64,000 nucleotides of DNA, from contig NZ_SOBN01000002.1 in the NCBI RefSeq assembly GCF_004365705.1, positions 62,001-126,000 on the forward strand, read 5' to 3'. The notes beneath the pieces are model-generated. The model saw nothing but the letters and a program-made list of their open reading frames with translations. It did no database searches and was not told where the DNA came from. The position numbers and the translations under genes were made by a program. Each line of letters starts with the position of its first letter. Position 1 is the stretch's first letter. Below, piece after piece: positions 17,586 to 27,916 of this stretch. This stretch comes from Streptomyces sp. 846.5. GTDB lineage: Bacteria > Actinomycetota > Actinomycetes > Streptomycetales > Streptomycetaceae.

Positions 17586-17779
17586 AGCCACCCCCTGCCT
17601 AGCAGCCTGAGTCGTTCCTACCACCGACGTCGAGTCGAGACACCGCACCGGTACGCAGCAGCCGGCGCCTGCTACCCAATTTAGACCCGGCCAGCCGCCT
17701 ACCTGCAGAATCGACTGAAAGGCACGCACCCGCAGACCCGAACCACGCCGCGGCTCGGTCGCCCCCTTGCCCGCCAACA

Positions 17780-17990
17780 CCGCAAACGCCGGCACGAGGG
17801 CGAGCCGCAGCCGGGCCACGGCGACGATCGCGTCCACATCGTCCTGGTCGACCTCGTCGACGAAGCCCAGCCCCTGCATGGTCATGTGCAGCCATCGGTC
17901 CAGCACCAGGTCCAGGCCCCGCACGTCAGCGAGGTACCGGCGGTAGGCGGCGGGGATGCGGTGCACTTCGCTCTGCCCGTCAAACGTCAA
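17780..17990 (-). pseudogene. 2'-5' RNA ligase family fragment
   Basis: The frame reads IPAAYRRYLADVRGLDLVLD then RWLHMTMQGLGFVDEV; the HMT is the first HxT/S motif of the 2H phosphoesterase fold. The second HxT motif and the C-terminal half are missing. The frame fuses without a stop to the next small gene. It is a remnant, truncated at both ends. Confidence 0.55.
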
Positions 17991-18097
17991 GTTCCAGGTC
18001 GAGGCCCCGCCCAGACAACCATCCGGGACGCCGCCACCAGTGGTCGGCCTTGCTGTGAGGATCAGTCATGAACGTCTCAATCAAGCTTCGCCGGACG

Positions 18098-18814
18098 TCA
18101 GTCCGAGTGGGCTGCCAGCCCATCCCTGATCATCGCGACAATCAGGTCCGTGTCCTCCAGGCTCGGCAGCGTCGCGTCAGCCCCGGCATCCCACAGCTCC
18201 GCCTCCCCGCTCCTGCCCGTCGCTACCCCCAGTGCCATCGCGCCGGCTTGGTGGGCGGCATCGATGTCGGAGGGCGTGTCGCCGATGACGAGCAGTGCGT
18301 GGATTCCGTAGATCAGGCCGCTGCCGTCGGTCGCGCGCTTGTACGCGGCCCGAACCAGGTCGGCGCGCACATCGGAGTCCTCCGCGTAGGCGCCAAGGTC
18401 GAAGTCGATGTGCCGGTCCAAGCCGAACACCGCCAGCTTGATCTCCGCTACCCGACGCACGTTGCCGGACACGACGGTCTGGCGCACCCCGTCGAGCCGC
18501 GCCACCGCTTCCAGGGCCTTGGCCGCCCCGAGCAGGGCATGGCCGCGCTCACGCAGTGCGCCGGCGCGCCGCAGATAGCCCTCGGTGAGTGCGTCGGCGT
18601 AGTCCTCGAAGCGGTAGGCGCCGGGGTCCAGGCCGTGCAAGCGGCAGGACTCGGCCAAGATGGCGCGCTCGGTGCGCCCGGACACGTCCGGATGATGTTC
18701 CTGGCGGCGGCCGGTGACCTTCTGGAACGCCCGCGCGGAGATCTCCCCGCCGACGCCGCCCGAGGCGATCAGGGTGTGGTCGACGTCCCACAGCACGAGC
18801 CGATACCCCGTCAT
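18098..18814 (-). CDS. HAD family hydrolase
   Basis: The 238-residue protein starts at ATG 18814 behind GGAGCAGCGGC. Motif I is LVLWDVDHTLI, with the nucleophile Asp and the acid/base Asp two residues on. Motif II is TVVSGN, and motif IV is LLVIGDTPSDIDAA. A helical cap lies between motifs I and II. This is the phosphoglycolate-phosphatase-like subfamily of small-molecule phosphatases. The substrate is unknown. It is divergent from the large XRE regulator gene, with 125 bp between start codons. Confidence 0.85.
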   Translation of the reverse strand: MTGYRLVLWDVDHTLIASGGVGGEISARAFQKVTGRRQEHHPDVSGRTERAILAESCRLHGLDPGAYRFEDYADALTEGYLRRAGALRERGHALLGAAKALEAVARLDGVRQTVVSGNVRRVAEIKLAVFGLDRHIDFDLGAYAEDSDVRADLVRAAYKRATDGSGLIYGIHALLVIGDTPSDIDAAHQAGAMALGVATGRSGEAELWDAGADATLPSLEDTDLIVAMIRDGLAAHSD

Positions 18815-18939
18815 GCCGCTGCTCCATCCCGTTGCTTCGAACACTCACCCTGTCACACGATCGACGAGAAAGGGGGACGCTGCGTCACCGCCGGCCCTAC
18901 CCTGAACGCAACGCCCCGCGGCAGGGAACGGAGTCGGCC

Positions 18940-20130
18940 ATGGACCTCCCCATCGGCGACCGCATCCGCCACTACCGCGGTCCCCGGCGCCAGGACGTCG
19001 TCGCCGGTCTCGTGGGCATCAGCATCGACTACTACTCGCAGATCGAGCGCGGACTGCGCGTGCCGACCCTCGCCGTGCTGCACCGAATCGCCCAGGAGCT
19101 CGGCGTGCCCACCGCCGCCCTGCTCGCCGACACCCGCACCAAGGACGACGCCCCCTCCCCCGACACGGCGGCGCCGGCCATCACCCAGGCGCTGATGGGC
19201 TACGGCCCGGCGCTGAGCACCACGCCAATGACAGCGCAGCAGCTGCGCGAGCGGGTGGAGGCGGCGTGGCGGTCCTGGCAGTCCAGTGCGCAGCGGTTCA
19301 CCGACGCCGCCGAGCACCTGCCAGGGCTGATTGCCGACACGCAGCATGCCGTCCGCGCCTGCCGCACGGGCACCGATGCCGCCGAGCGCCGCGAAGTCCT
19401 ACGGGTGTCGGCAGACCTGTACTTCCTGCTGCGCTCCTACCTGCGCCGCGCGGGGCGGGTGGACCTATCGCTGATGGCCGCCGACCGGGCCATGCGCGCG
19501 GCCGAAGACGCCGACGACCCACTGCGGATCGCCGCCGCCCAGTGGAACCTGGGGCATGTGCTGCTGTCCGCCGGGGATGCGGAGGGCGCGGAGTAAATTG
19601 TCCTCAGGGGCGCCGAGGCGCTGGAAGCCTACAGCGACGACGACCAGTTGGCGGCGATGCGCGGCGCGCTTCAGCTCGTCTCGGTGGTCGCCGCGGCGCG
19701 ACGCAAGGACTGGTGGACGGCCCGGGACCGGCTGCGGGACGTGGTCACCCCCGCCGCCGCCCGCGCCGGGGAGGGCAACGTCATGTGGACGGTGTTCGGG
19801 CCGACCAATGTGGCGCTGCACTCGGTGAGCATCGAGATGGAGGCCGGGGACGCCACCGAGGGCCTGCATCAGGCGGACCGGGTGGATACGTCGGGGATGG
19901 CGTCGATGGAGCGGGCGTTCACGTTCCTACTCGATGTGGCGCGCTGCAACGACCTGCGCCGTGAGGACGCGGCAGTGCTGCTGTACCTGCTGCAGGCAGA
20001 GGGCATGGCCCCGGAGGACCTGGCGCGGATGCAGCAGGCCCGGGACATGGTCGTCGGGCTGATGCGCCGCGGACGGGGAATGCACGCACGCCAGGCGCAG
20101 GCGCTGGCCGGACGGATGGGCATGCTCTGA
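18940..20130 (+). pseudogene. Large XRE-type regulator interrupted by an in-frame TAA
   Basis: From ATG 18940 the frame gives an N-terminal helix-turn-helix (VAGLVGISIDYYSQIERGLRV) followed by TPR-like helices. At 19594-19596 it meets TAA. Directly after it, the same frame resumes with IVLRGAEALEAYSDDDQLAA and continues to TGA at 20130, giving the usual length of about 396 residues for these Streptomyces regulators. Sequence on both sides of the stop fits one continuous TPR region, so a single substitution broke it. TAA is the rarest stop in such GC-rich genomes. The N-terminal 218 residues could still bind DNA. Confidence 0.75.
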
Positions 20131-20227
20131 CCCGTGCTGTCAGCACGTCCGTACTCACAGCACGGATGGTCTTCACGGTTCGTCCGTAGCGTCGCGTTCA
20201 GGACAGCGACGACATGGCGAGGGCGTG

Positions 20228-20419
20228 ATGGCAGCGAGTCGAAATGCCGAGCAGGCGTACACCTACGCTCAGTTGCACGAGCAAGCGTGCATCGTCTGCG
20301 GCACCAGCGAAGAACCGCTGTTCGGCAACGGCCACCTCCGGGTCCCCGTCGACGGTGGCGAGCCGTTGACGTGGCCGGTGAAGGCGTGCGCCGCGGACTG
20401 GGGCACGCCGCTGTGCTGA
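20228..20419 (+). CDS. Small Cys-containing hypothetical protein
   Basis: A 63-residue product starting MAASRNAEQAYTYAQLHEQA, with a CxxC pair (CIVCG) that could bind a metal, and further Cys near the end. Its stop overlaps the next GTG start, so it is the first gene of a coupled trio behind the XRE regulator. Such small proteins are conserved around similar regulators in Streptomyces; function unknown. Confidence 0.55.
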   Translation: MAASRNAEQAYTYAQLHEQACIVCGTSEEPLFGNGHLRVPVDGGEPLTWPVKACAADWGTPLC

Positions 20420-20865
20420 CCATCTCCACCGGCTGGCTCGCCCCCGACGGCGCCAGCAACCTGACCTGCAGCCGCTCGGTACTGCTGCCCGTAGGCGTCC
20501 GGCGGGACTGCCTGCGCACCTCCGCCGGCCTCGGCATGCCCGTCCTGGAACGGCTCCTGGCCGAACCCGCTGACGCCGACCAGCTCGGCCCGGTGCTGTG
20601 GGACCACGAGCAGGGCGTCCTGTACTGGCTGATCCAGCCCGGCGCCTGCGACCACTACCCCGCCGGAGTCGAGCTGCTGCGAGCCGGGACGTGGATCGTC
20701 GCGCCCGACGCCGGCGATATCGCGGTCGACCGCGGGTGCTGGCTGCACCTGCCCGACCAGCACATCCTGTCCGGGCCCGCGTGGCTCGCCGCCGCCCTCC
20801 GCTCGCAGCACGCCGAACCAGCAGCACCCCCTGACCCACCCTCACCTGGGAGAATCCCCTCATGA
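20413..20865 (+). CDS. Conserved hypothetical protein of the XRE-linked trio
   Basis: GTG at 20413 overlaps the upstream stop by seven bases. The 150-residue product begins VLTISTGWLAPDGASNLTCS and has no recognised domain; it looks soluble and alpha/beta. It ends ATGA, shared with the next start. It may serve with the neighbouring HTH regulator, but no mechanism is visible. Confidence 0.6.
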   Translation: MLTISTGWLAPDGASNLTCSRSVLLPVGVRRDCLRTSAGLGMPVLERLLAEPADADQLGPVLWDHEQGVLYWLIQPGACDHYPAGVELLRAGTWIVAPDAGDIAVDRGCWLHLPDQHILSGPAWLAAALRSQHAEPAAPPDPPSPGRIPS

Positions 20866-21056
20866 GACTGCACCCCGACGACGCCACCCAGCTGAGCACC
20901 GCCGCCTGGACCCAGGCCCCGTGCGCCGTCCATCCTCACGACGGCGAGCAGCTCGTAACCGAGACCCGGCCGGGCGAAGGCAACCTGTACTGCCGCGAAC
21001 ACGCCGAACTACTGCTGACCTACCACCGCGCCATGCCTGCCAGGGCCAACCGGTGA
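20862..21056 (+). CDS. Small hypothetical protein of the XRE-linked trio
   Basis: A 64-residue product (MRLHPDDATQLSTAAWTQAP) coupled by a four-base ATGA overlap to the upstream gene. It contains two Cys and several His (YCREH) and so could bind a metal. Function unknown. Confidence 0.5.
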   Translation: MRLHPDDATQLSTAAWTQAPCAVHPHDGEQLVTETRPGEGNLYCREHAELLLTYHRAMPARANR

Positions 21057-21175
21057 CCACTGGCCGCCGTCCCGTTCTTGGTTGAGTCCGAGATCGCGGA
21101 ACGGGTCACTTCCCATGAACGGATCCGCACCCAATTCAGTTGCTGTCAGTCCGGGCCCTGCGGTGATATGCCAGC

Positions 21176-21470
21176 ATGAGCAGATTTGCAGAGTTCATCG
21201 TACTGGCGCGGTCGGCAGAGGAGGTCATGGCGCCACTGACAAAGTCCGACGAGCAGCGCCCATGGTGGGGCAGCTTCGCCCCGATCGGGACGGGGCTATG
21301 GGTGGATGGGTCGCCGAGTTCGAGCGGCGAAGCAGGTGGTCCGGGCTGCTGGAGCACCTGGAGTCACTGCCGTGGCCCGATCCGGGGAGTGTGCAGGTGC
21401 TGTTCCACGATGAGGAGGACGACTGCCCCACGGAGCGGCCGGCCGCCACCTCGAAGCTGACGTCCTGGAC
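21176..21470 (+). pseudogene. Hypothetical protein, frameshifted and 3'-truncated
   Basis: ATG 21176 starts MSRFAEFIVLARSAEEVMAP and reads as protein to about residue 43. Near 21300 the sense moves to another frame (VAEFERRSRWSGLLEHLESL, then VQVLFHDEEDDC), which ends abruptly near 21470 where an opposing gene begins. The protein type is not recognised. Both a frameshift and a truncation are needed to explain it. Confidence 0.45.
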
Positions 21471-21768
21471 GAGGGGGCAGTCGCGGCCAGGCGGCCTCGG
21501 CGCGCATGGCCAGGTACAGCTCCAACTGGAGCCGGGTGTGTTCGGAGGGGCGCGTAGGCACGGCGGACATCCTGCCGGACCGCCGAACGCCGGAGTACGG
21601 CAGGATGCGGCCTGTCGTGATCACGTAGCCCTGCCGCGCCAGGAGGCTCAGGAGTTCCAGGTTGGCCGGCACCGCGACTCCCCAGTACTCGTCGGGCTCG
21701 ATCCCGACCGGGTCGCTGGCCATCGCGTCCGCGACCTCGGTGATGAGCCGGTCCGTGAGGATCGACAA
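21364..21768 (-). CDS. Hypothetical protein, probably 3'-truncated
   Basis: A 134-residue frame starting MSILTDRLITEVADAMASDP. The first 95 residues look like a real soluble protein (DEYWGVAVPANLELLSLLAR). The last 40 residues overlap the opposing fragment and are Arg/Pro-rich, so the true gene probably ends at a junction near 21470. Function unknown. Confidence 0.4.
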   Translation of the reverse strand: MSILTDRLITEVADAMASDPVGIEPDEYWGVAVPANLELLSLLARQGYVITTGRILPYSGVRRSGRMSAVPTRPSEHTRLQLELYLAMRAEAAWPRLPPRPGRQLRGGGRPLRGAVVLLIVEQHLHTPRIGPRQ

Positions 21769-22036
21769 GTGGTCTGCGGCCGTGTCGTTCTCGCAGTTGC
21801 CGGTTCCCCAGTCGCCCTTGGGTCTCCTCTGCTGGTTGGGTCGGTACGTCGAGTTGTATCAGCGCCTACCGACAACCGCGCCGCACGGAGGTGCGGCCTT
21901 TGGGTGGGAGGGACGCGCCCCAGCCCGGCGTGGACCGGGCCGAGTGTCAGTGGGTTCGGGCGGCCAGCGGCGCGGCACCGGGCATCGCTCGGCAATTGCG
22001 GCGAACGGTCGCGTCAGGCCGCTGTCTGCCGGGGTG

Positions 22037-23263
22037 TCACAGTTGCAGGACCACCAAGGCGGTGTCGTCGGTGATGCCACCTCGCGGAAGCAGGTCGGCC
22101 AGCACCGCGTCCGCGAGGGCCTCGGGGTCTGTGCCGGCGTGGGCGGCCAGGGAGGCGGCCAAGCGGTCCAGACCCGTGGTGATGTCCTGGTGGCGGCGTT
22201 CGATGAGCCCGTCGGTGAACAGCACCAGGGCCTCGCCCTCGGTGAACACGGTGACCGCTTCGGGGCGCGGCCCGGGTTCGGGGGATGCGTCCAGCGGGGG
22301 GTCCAGGGCCTGGTCCAGCCAGGTGACCGTCCCGTCGGCGTGCAGGTGCGCCGGAGGTGGGTGGCCGGCGCTGGAGTAGGTGATGGTGTGCCGGTCCCAG
22401 TCTACGAAGCACGTCACGGCTGTGGTGGACTCCGCGCCGTCGACGAAGCCGGCGTAGCGGCCGAGTACGTCCAGGGCCTGGGCCGGACCGTCGGCGACCC
22501 GGGATGCGGCGGCGAGCGCGCTGCGCAGCTGGCCCATCACGCAGGCGGCCTCCAGACCGTGGCCGACCACGTCGCCCACGCTGACGCCGGCGCGGTCGCC
22601 GCCGTCCAGGTCGGTGATGTCGTACCAGTCGCCGCACACGTTCAAGGCGCCGGTCGCGGGCCGATACCGCACTGCGGCGCGGTGTCGGCGCAGCGGCCGC
22701 GGGTGGGGCAGCATGGCCCGCTGTAGCGCGAGGGCGACCTCGCGGTCGCGGGCGTGGACTCGGCGCAGCCGCTCGTTGAGTTCCTGCAACTCCCTCGCGC
22801 GGGTGTACAGCTCGGCCTCCAGGACCTGCCGGCGCCCGTCCTCGGGCAGGTCGCGGGCACGGATCAGCTCGGTGACCTCCTCCACCCGGTGCACGACCAG
22901 CACCACGTGCCCGGCCGCGTCGAGGACAGGGGCGTTGACCGGGCTCCAGTACCGCTCCTCCCACTCACCGGGTCGCTCCAGGGACCGGACGTCGTAGCGC
23001 TGCAGCGCCATCGCGTCGCGCTCCCCGCTCTCAAGGACGCGACGCAGCGACGCCTCCAGGTTCCGCGCGCCGCCCCCGGGGTTTTCCGGGTTGTCCGGGA
23101 ACACGTCGAACAGGAAACGGCCGATCAGCCGCTCGCGCGGGCGGCCCGACAGGCGCACGAAGTCCTCGTTCGCGTCCACGAACACCAGCCGCGGATCCAG
23201 CAGCGCCACCATGCCCGGCAGCGCCTGGAACACCGCGGCGTAGTCGACGCCCGCACCGGTCAC
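22037..23263 (-). CDS. PAS-containing PP2C/SpoIIE-type protein phosphatase
   Basis: The 408-residue protein starts at GTG 23263 behind GAGGAACGG. Residues 1-125 form a PAS domain (DPRLVFVDANEDFVRLSGRP, then a PAC-like end). A short coiled coil (RARELQELNERLRRVHA) joins it to the SpoIIE phosphatase (about 170-408), with the metal-site aspartates in GDWYDI, SVGDVVGHG and the terminal GGITDDTALVV. Such proteins dephosphorylate anti-sigma-factor antagonists in response to a PAS signal. Single gene, ligand unknown. Confidence 0.85.
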   Translation of the reverse strand: MTGAGVDYAAVFQALPGMVALLDPRLVFVDANEDFVRLSGRPRERLIGRFLFDVFPDNPENPGGGARNLEASLRRVLESGERDAMALQRYDVRSLERPGEWEERYWSPVNAPVLDAAGHVVLVVHRVEEVTELIRARDLPEDGRRQVLEAELYTRARELQELNERLRRVHARDREVALALQRAMLPHPRPLRRHRAAVRYRPATGALNVCGDWYDITDLDGGDRAGVSVGDVVGHGLEAACVMGQLRSALAAASRVADGPAQALDVLGRYAGFVDGAESTTAVTCFVDWDRHTITYSSAGHPPPAHLHADGTVTWLDQALDPPLDASPEPGPRPEAVTVFTEGEALVLFTDGLIERRHQDITTGLDRLAASLAAHAGTDPEALADAVLADLLPRGGITDDTALVVLQL

Positions 23264-23436
23264 AAGAAGCCGTTCCTCGCCCCGTCGATGGCCGGACGCA
23301 GGGTGTACGGCCGGTGTTCTGAACCTACCTCCGACCGGCCCCGCGGCCGGTCCACCACGCCGATCATCCCCCGGGTGCGGGCAGCCTCCGCCTTCGGGGC
23401 CGCAGCCAAAGCCGGCCCGCAGGGCGCGGTTGTTCA

Positions 23437-23838
<402 letters not shown>

Positions 23839-23910
23839 TCATCGTCGCACGACGCGTGCGGCCGGGGCGGCGCCCGGCGCTGATTCCCGTGGCGAGAACT
23901 AGCATGGAAA

Positions 23911-26460
23911 GTGAAAGTTCGCATCCGAATGGCTGCTGCTCGGCGGTGGCGGAGTCTGGGGGCGTCCATGGCGGCCAGGAGCGGGCGGGGCAAGGGTGCG
24001 GGACGGGGTCTGGTCGCGCTCACGGCCCTGACGGGTGCCCTGCTCGCCGTGCTGGTCGCGGTCGCCTTCGGGGTCCTGTTCGTGTCGATCAGCGACCTGC
24101 GGGGGGCCAATCTGGCCGAACGGCATTCCGTGGCGGCGGAGAACCAGGCCAGGCTGGTCGACAACCTCGTCCTCGATGTCGAGACCCACCAGCGCGGCTT
24201 CGTCATCAGTCGGCAGCCGGTGTTCCACCAGTCGTGGCAGATCGCCCAAGGCCACTTCCCGGCGCAGGCCCAGGAGTTCGTGCGGATCAGCACCTCGCCG
24301 GCCCAGCGGAGCCTTGCGCAGCAGATCGCCCAGGGCGGCGAGTCCTACATCGGCGACTACTCGACGCCGGTGATGAGTCTGGCGCAGCGGGGCGATCCGC
24401 GGGCGAGCAGCGTGGCGGTCACCCTGGACGGCAAGCACCGCGTGGACGCGCTGCGGAGCCTGTTCGACCGGTACACCACCGCCGAGAGCGCCGTCGTCGT
24501 GGCGCGCGAGGCCACCACCGACTCGGACGCCCAGCACGCGGCCGTCGCGGGGGTGGTCGGCATCGGCGCGTCCATCCTGCTCATCGCCGCCTACTCCGGG
24601 TATGTGACGCGGGTGATCGTCTGGCCGGTCCGCCGGGCGGCCCACCTGGCGACCCGCCTCGCCGAGGGCGACCTGACCGCCCGCATGCCGCGGACCGGCG
24701 CGTGGGAGATCGGGGAGCTTGAGACGGCGTTCAACACCATGGCCGGCTCGCTGCAGAGCAGTGTTGAGCAGGCCCAGGAGGCGCACCGGCGGCTCAGGCT
24801 GCTCTACGACGCCAGCATGGCCGTCGGCACCACCCTCGACGTTGCCCAGACGGCCCAGGAACTGGTGCGGGTGGCCGTGCCGCGGTTCGCGGACTTCGCC
24901 ACCGTCGACCTCGCGGTCTCCGTACTGCTGGGCGGGGAGCCGGCGCCGGCGGGCGGCGCGCCGCTGCGGCGGGTGGCCAGGGAGGGGGTGCGCGACGACG
25001 TCCCGCTGGACCCCGTCGGCGCGTTGATCCAGCCGTTGCTGCCGTCCCCGGAGGCCGACCGCGCCGGCTCGGGGGCGATGTTCGTCCGCGACCTGGGTGC
25101 GTCCAGCGCCTGGCGGGCCGTCGACCCGCAGGAGGCGGCCGGACTCCTCGACTACGGCATGAACTCACTGATCACCGCCCCGCTGGTGGAACAGGGCGTG
25201 CTGATGGGGACGGTCACCTTCTGGCGCGGCCACCAGTCCAAGCCCTACGAGAAGGAAGACGTCGCCGACGCCGAGGAGTTGGCCTACAAGACCGCCGTCG
25301 CCATCGACAACGCCCGCCGCTTCACCCGCGAGCGGGAGACCGCGCTGACGCTGCAGCGCAACCTGCTGCCGCAGCAGCCGCCCGAGCAGCCGGCTGTGGA
25401 AATCGCCTACCGCTACCTTCCCACCGGCACCCGGGCCGGGGCGGGAGGAGACTGGCTCGACGTGATCCCGCTGTCCGGGACGCGGGTCGCCCTGGTGGTC
25501 GGGGACGTCGTGGGCCACGGGATCCCGGCCTCCGCCACCATGGGACGCCTGCGCACCGCGGTGCGCACCCTGGCCGACGTCGACCTGCCGCCCGACGAAC
25601 TCCTCACCCACCTCGACGACTTGGTCATCCACCTGCCCGGGGCCGACGAGGCGACGACCGGAGAACTCGGCGCGACCTGCGTCTACGCGATCTACGACCC
25701 GATCTCCCGCCGCTGCTCCTTCGCCAGCGCCGGCCATCCGCAGCCCTTCGTGATCGCTCCGGACGGTGCGGTGACGGCCGTCCCGGTGCACGCCGGCCCC
25801 CCGCTGGGCGTGGGCGGCCTGCCGTTCGAGACCACCGAGCTGCAACTGGCCCCCGGCAGCACCCTGGCCCTGTACAGCGACGGCCTGGTGCACTCGCGGG
25901 AGCTCGACCTCGGCCAGGGCCTCGACCAGCTCCGCCGAGCACTGGAATCGTCCGCGGCCTCGCCGGATTCGCCAGGTTCGCTGGACGCCGCCTGCGGTGC
26001 CGTGATGGACGCCATGCTCTCCGGCCCCCCGGCCGACGACGTCGCCCTGCTGCTCGCCCGGACGCGCGCGCTGTCGTCCGACCAGGTCGTCACCTGGGAC
26101 ATCCCCGCCGACCCGGAGTACGTCGCCCGCGCCCGGATGCTGACCACGGAACAGCTGACCGCATGGCAGCTGGAGGAGTCGTCCTTCGTCACCGAACTGG
26201 TCGTCAGCGAGCTCGTCACCAACGCCATCCGCTACGGCAGCACTCCGATCCAGCTGCGGCTGATCAGGGACACCGCGCTGATCTGCGAGGTCTCCGACGG
26301 CAGCAACACCGCACCCCACATGCGGCGGGCCCGGGTCTTCGACGAGGGCGGCCGCGGCCTGCTCCTGGTCGCCCAGCTCACCAAGCGATGGGGCACCCGG
26401 CACAGCATGGCCGGCAAGACCATCTGGTGCGAGCAGGCGCTGCCCACGCCGGGACTGTGA
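23911..26460 (+). CDS. Membrane sensor SpoIIE phosphatase with HATPase domain
   Basis: A protein of up to 849 residues; starts at GTG 23911, ATG 23929 or ATG 23968 are possible. Order: transmembrane helix (about 35-58), extracellular CHASE3-like helices (DVETHQRGFVISRQPVFHQS), second transmembrane helix (about 208-232), HAMP (about 232-285), GAF (about 295-470), SpoIIE phosphatase (about 480-705, with GAGGDWLDVI, VGDVVGHGIP and the terminal PPADDVALL) and a C-terminal HATPase_c_2 anti-sigma kinase-like domain (ELVVSELVTNAIRYG). It would combine signal sensing with switching of a partner anti-sigma pathway. Typical multi-domain Streptomyces regulator. Confidence 0.88.
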   Translation: MKVRIRMAAARRWRSLGASMAARSGRGKGAGRGLVALTALTGALLAVLVAVAFGVLFVSISDLRGANLAERHSVAAENQARLVDNLVLDVETHQRGFVISRQPVFHQSWQIAQGHFPAQAQEFVRISTSPAQRSLAQQIAQGGESYIGDYSTPVMSLAQRGDPRASSVAVTLDGKHRVDALRSLFDRYTTAESAVVVAREATTDSDAQHAAVAGVVGIGASILLIAAYSGYVTRVIVWPVRRAAHLATRLAEGDLTARMPRTGAWEIGELETAFNTMAGSLQSSVEQAQEAHRRLRLLYDASMAVGTTLDVAQTAQELVRVAVPRFADFATVDLAVSVLLGGEPAPAGGAPLRRVAREGVRDDVPLDPVGALIQPLLPSPEADRAGSGAMFVRDLGASSAWRAVDPQEAAGLLDYGMNSLITAPLVEQGVLMGTVTFWRGHQSKPYEKEDVADAEELAYKTAVAIDNARRFTRERETALTLQRNLLPQQPPEQPAVEIAYRYLPTGTRAGAGGDWLDVIPLSGTRVALVVGDVVGHGIPASATMGRLRTAVRTLADVDLPPDELLTHLDDLVIHLPGADEATTGELGATCVYAIYDPISRRCSFASAGHPQPFVIAPDGAVTAVPVHAGPPLGVGGLPFETTELQLAPGSTLALYSDGLVHSRELDLGQGLDQLRRALESSAASPDSPGSLDAACGAVMDAMLSGPPADDVALLLARTRALSSDQVVTWDIPADPEYVARARMLTTEQLTAWQLEESSFVTELVVSELVTNAIRYGSTPIQLRLIRDTALICEVSDGSNTAPHMRRARVFDEGGRGLLLVAQLTKRWGTRHSMAGKTIWCEQALPTPGL

Positions 26461-26483
26461 CCGTGGTGGGACCAGGAGTTCCG

Positions 26484-26921
26484 TCACTCGCTGTCGGGTT
26501 GGTGGGTCTCGGGCCTTGCGTGGAGGACTTCGCGGGCCTGTTCCGCCGAGGGGGTGAGGCTTTCGCTGACGAAGTCGAGGAAGCGGGCGATGCTCTCCAT
26601 GCGGATGGCGGCCGGGGTGCCCGCGGCCAGGACGCCGACGCCCTGGCGGGCGAGCTCGACCTGCTGGGTGAGCGAGTGGACGCTGGCGAGCATCGACTGG
26701 TACCAGATGTCGTCGTCGATGACATAGCGCTCGCGGCGGCGTTCGTCGCGCTCCCTGCGGAGGAGGGTCTGGCTCTCCAGGAAGGCGATCGACTTGGAGA
26801 TGGTAGCCGGGCTGACCTGGAGGCGCTGGACCAGCTCGGTGGCGGTCTGGCTGCCGGTGTCGCTGATGAGGAGGCTGGTCATGACCAGGGCCATCATCTT
26901 GGGCAGGCCCGACTGCATCAT
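26484..26921 (-). CDS. MarR/GbsR-type transcriptional regulator
   Basis: The 145-residue frame starts MMQSGLPKMMALVMTSLL; the winged helix is TATELVQRLQVSPATISKSI with wing LLRRERDERRRERYVID. The C-terminal half is helical. Protein-like sequence (DPEAVREYEEQFTTV) continues upstream of the ATG in the same frame to a stop near 27140, without an obvious start codon. The true N-terminus may therefore be longer or damaged. Related proteins often regulate a neighbouring membrane transporter; the target here is not clear. Confidence 0.7.
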   Translation of the reverse strand: MMQSGLPKMMALVMTSLLISDTGSQTATELVQRLQVSPATISKSIAFLESQTLLRRERDERRRERYVIDDDIWYQSMLASVHSLTQQVELARQGVGVLAAGTPAAIRMESIARFLDFVSESLTPSAEQAREVLHARPETHQPDSE

Positions 26922-27218
26922 GACGGTGGTGAACTGCTCCTCGTACTCGCGTACGGCCTCGGGGTCGCGTCCGTACGGCTGGGGGCCGGCTGCGGGCCTT
27001 GGGGCGCGGTGGGCTTGCGCCGGTGGGCGTGCTGTTGACGAGCCGGGTCGGAGCCCTTCCCGCCGGCGAGATCTCTGGTGGCATGCTCCGTCCAGCTCCT
27101 GTCGAAGGCCATCCCGCGATGCGGTCAGCAGCGAGCCCTGAGACTAACGCTATATCGCGACATGGGTCCCAGCCAGCCCCCGAGCGCATGATCGAGCCCG
27201 GGGCCGACCGGACGTGCC

Positions 27219-27649
27219 TCAGTCCTCTTCGATCAGCACCAGCTCGACCGGGACGTTGCCCCGGATGGCGTTCGAGTACGGGCACACCTGATGGGTCGCG
27301 TCGAGCAGCTCCCGTGCCGCATCGGGGTCCACGCCCAGCAGTTGGGCCTCGATCCGGGCCGCCAGGCCCAGCCTGCCCTCGGCGAGCGATCCGACCATGG
27401 AGACGGTCACCGAGATCGCCGATTCCCTGACGTCCAGCTTCTTCGCCCCCGCGACCAGTCGCGACCGCTGTGGAAGCAGGCCGCATATCCGGCGGCGAAC
27501 AACTGCTCCGGGTTGGTGCCGGGGCCGTTGTCGCCGCCCAGTTCCTTGGGCATGGACAGGGAGGCCGTCAGCCAGCCGTCCTCGGTGGCGACCTTGCCGT
27601 CCCGGCCTCCCCACGAGGTGGCGGTGGTGGTGTAGATGGTGTCGCTCAT
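27219..27649 (-). pseudogene. ohr: Organic hydroperoxide resistance protein (Ohr/OsmC), frameshifted
   Basis: ATG 27649 follows AAGGAGCTGGAC. The first frame reads MSDTIYTTTATSWGGRDGKV to FAAGYAACFHS, including the first reactive cysteine. Near 27468 sense moves to another frame, RLVAGAKKLDV through ATHQVCPYSNAIRGNVPVEL, with the second cysteine of the pair. 431 bp is one base short of 144 codons, the normal family length. The restored enzyme would reduce organic peroxides with lipoyl or thiol donors. Either a recent knockout or a sequencing error. Confidence 0.8.
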
Positions 27650-27916
27650 GTCCAGCTCCTTCGATGACGACACGCCGAGTCGAGGGCATGCCTGATGCAC
27701 GTATCTGCGCAGGTGGATGGGGACGCGCACGCGGCGGGCAACCCTCACCCCCGGCGTCCCCGCAGCCAAGTATGTGCACCCGGGCGCGGCGCAGCCTGCC
27801 CCTGTCAGGGGCAGGCTGGACGGCGGCGGGGCATGGAGACTCCGTCGCATGATCAGAGACCTGGAGCACCCACCGGCCGCCACGGCCCGAGTGACCACGG
27901 GCGGCGGCACCTTCGC

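Noticed and set aside
17079..17990. One intact 303-residue protein
   Set aside because: The N-terminal part is an RNA-ligase fragment and the C-terminal part starts like an independent small protein at GTG 17585; the frame is joined only by chance.
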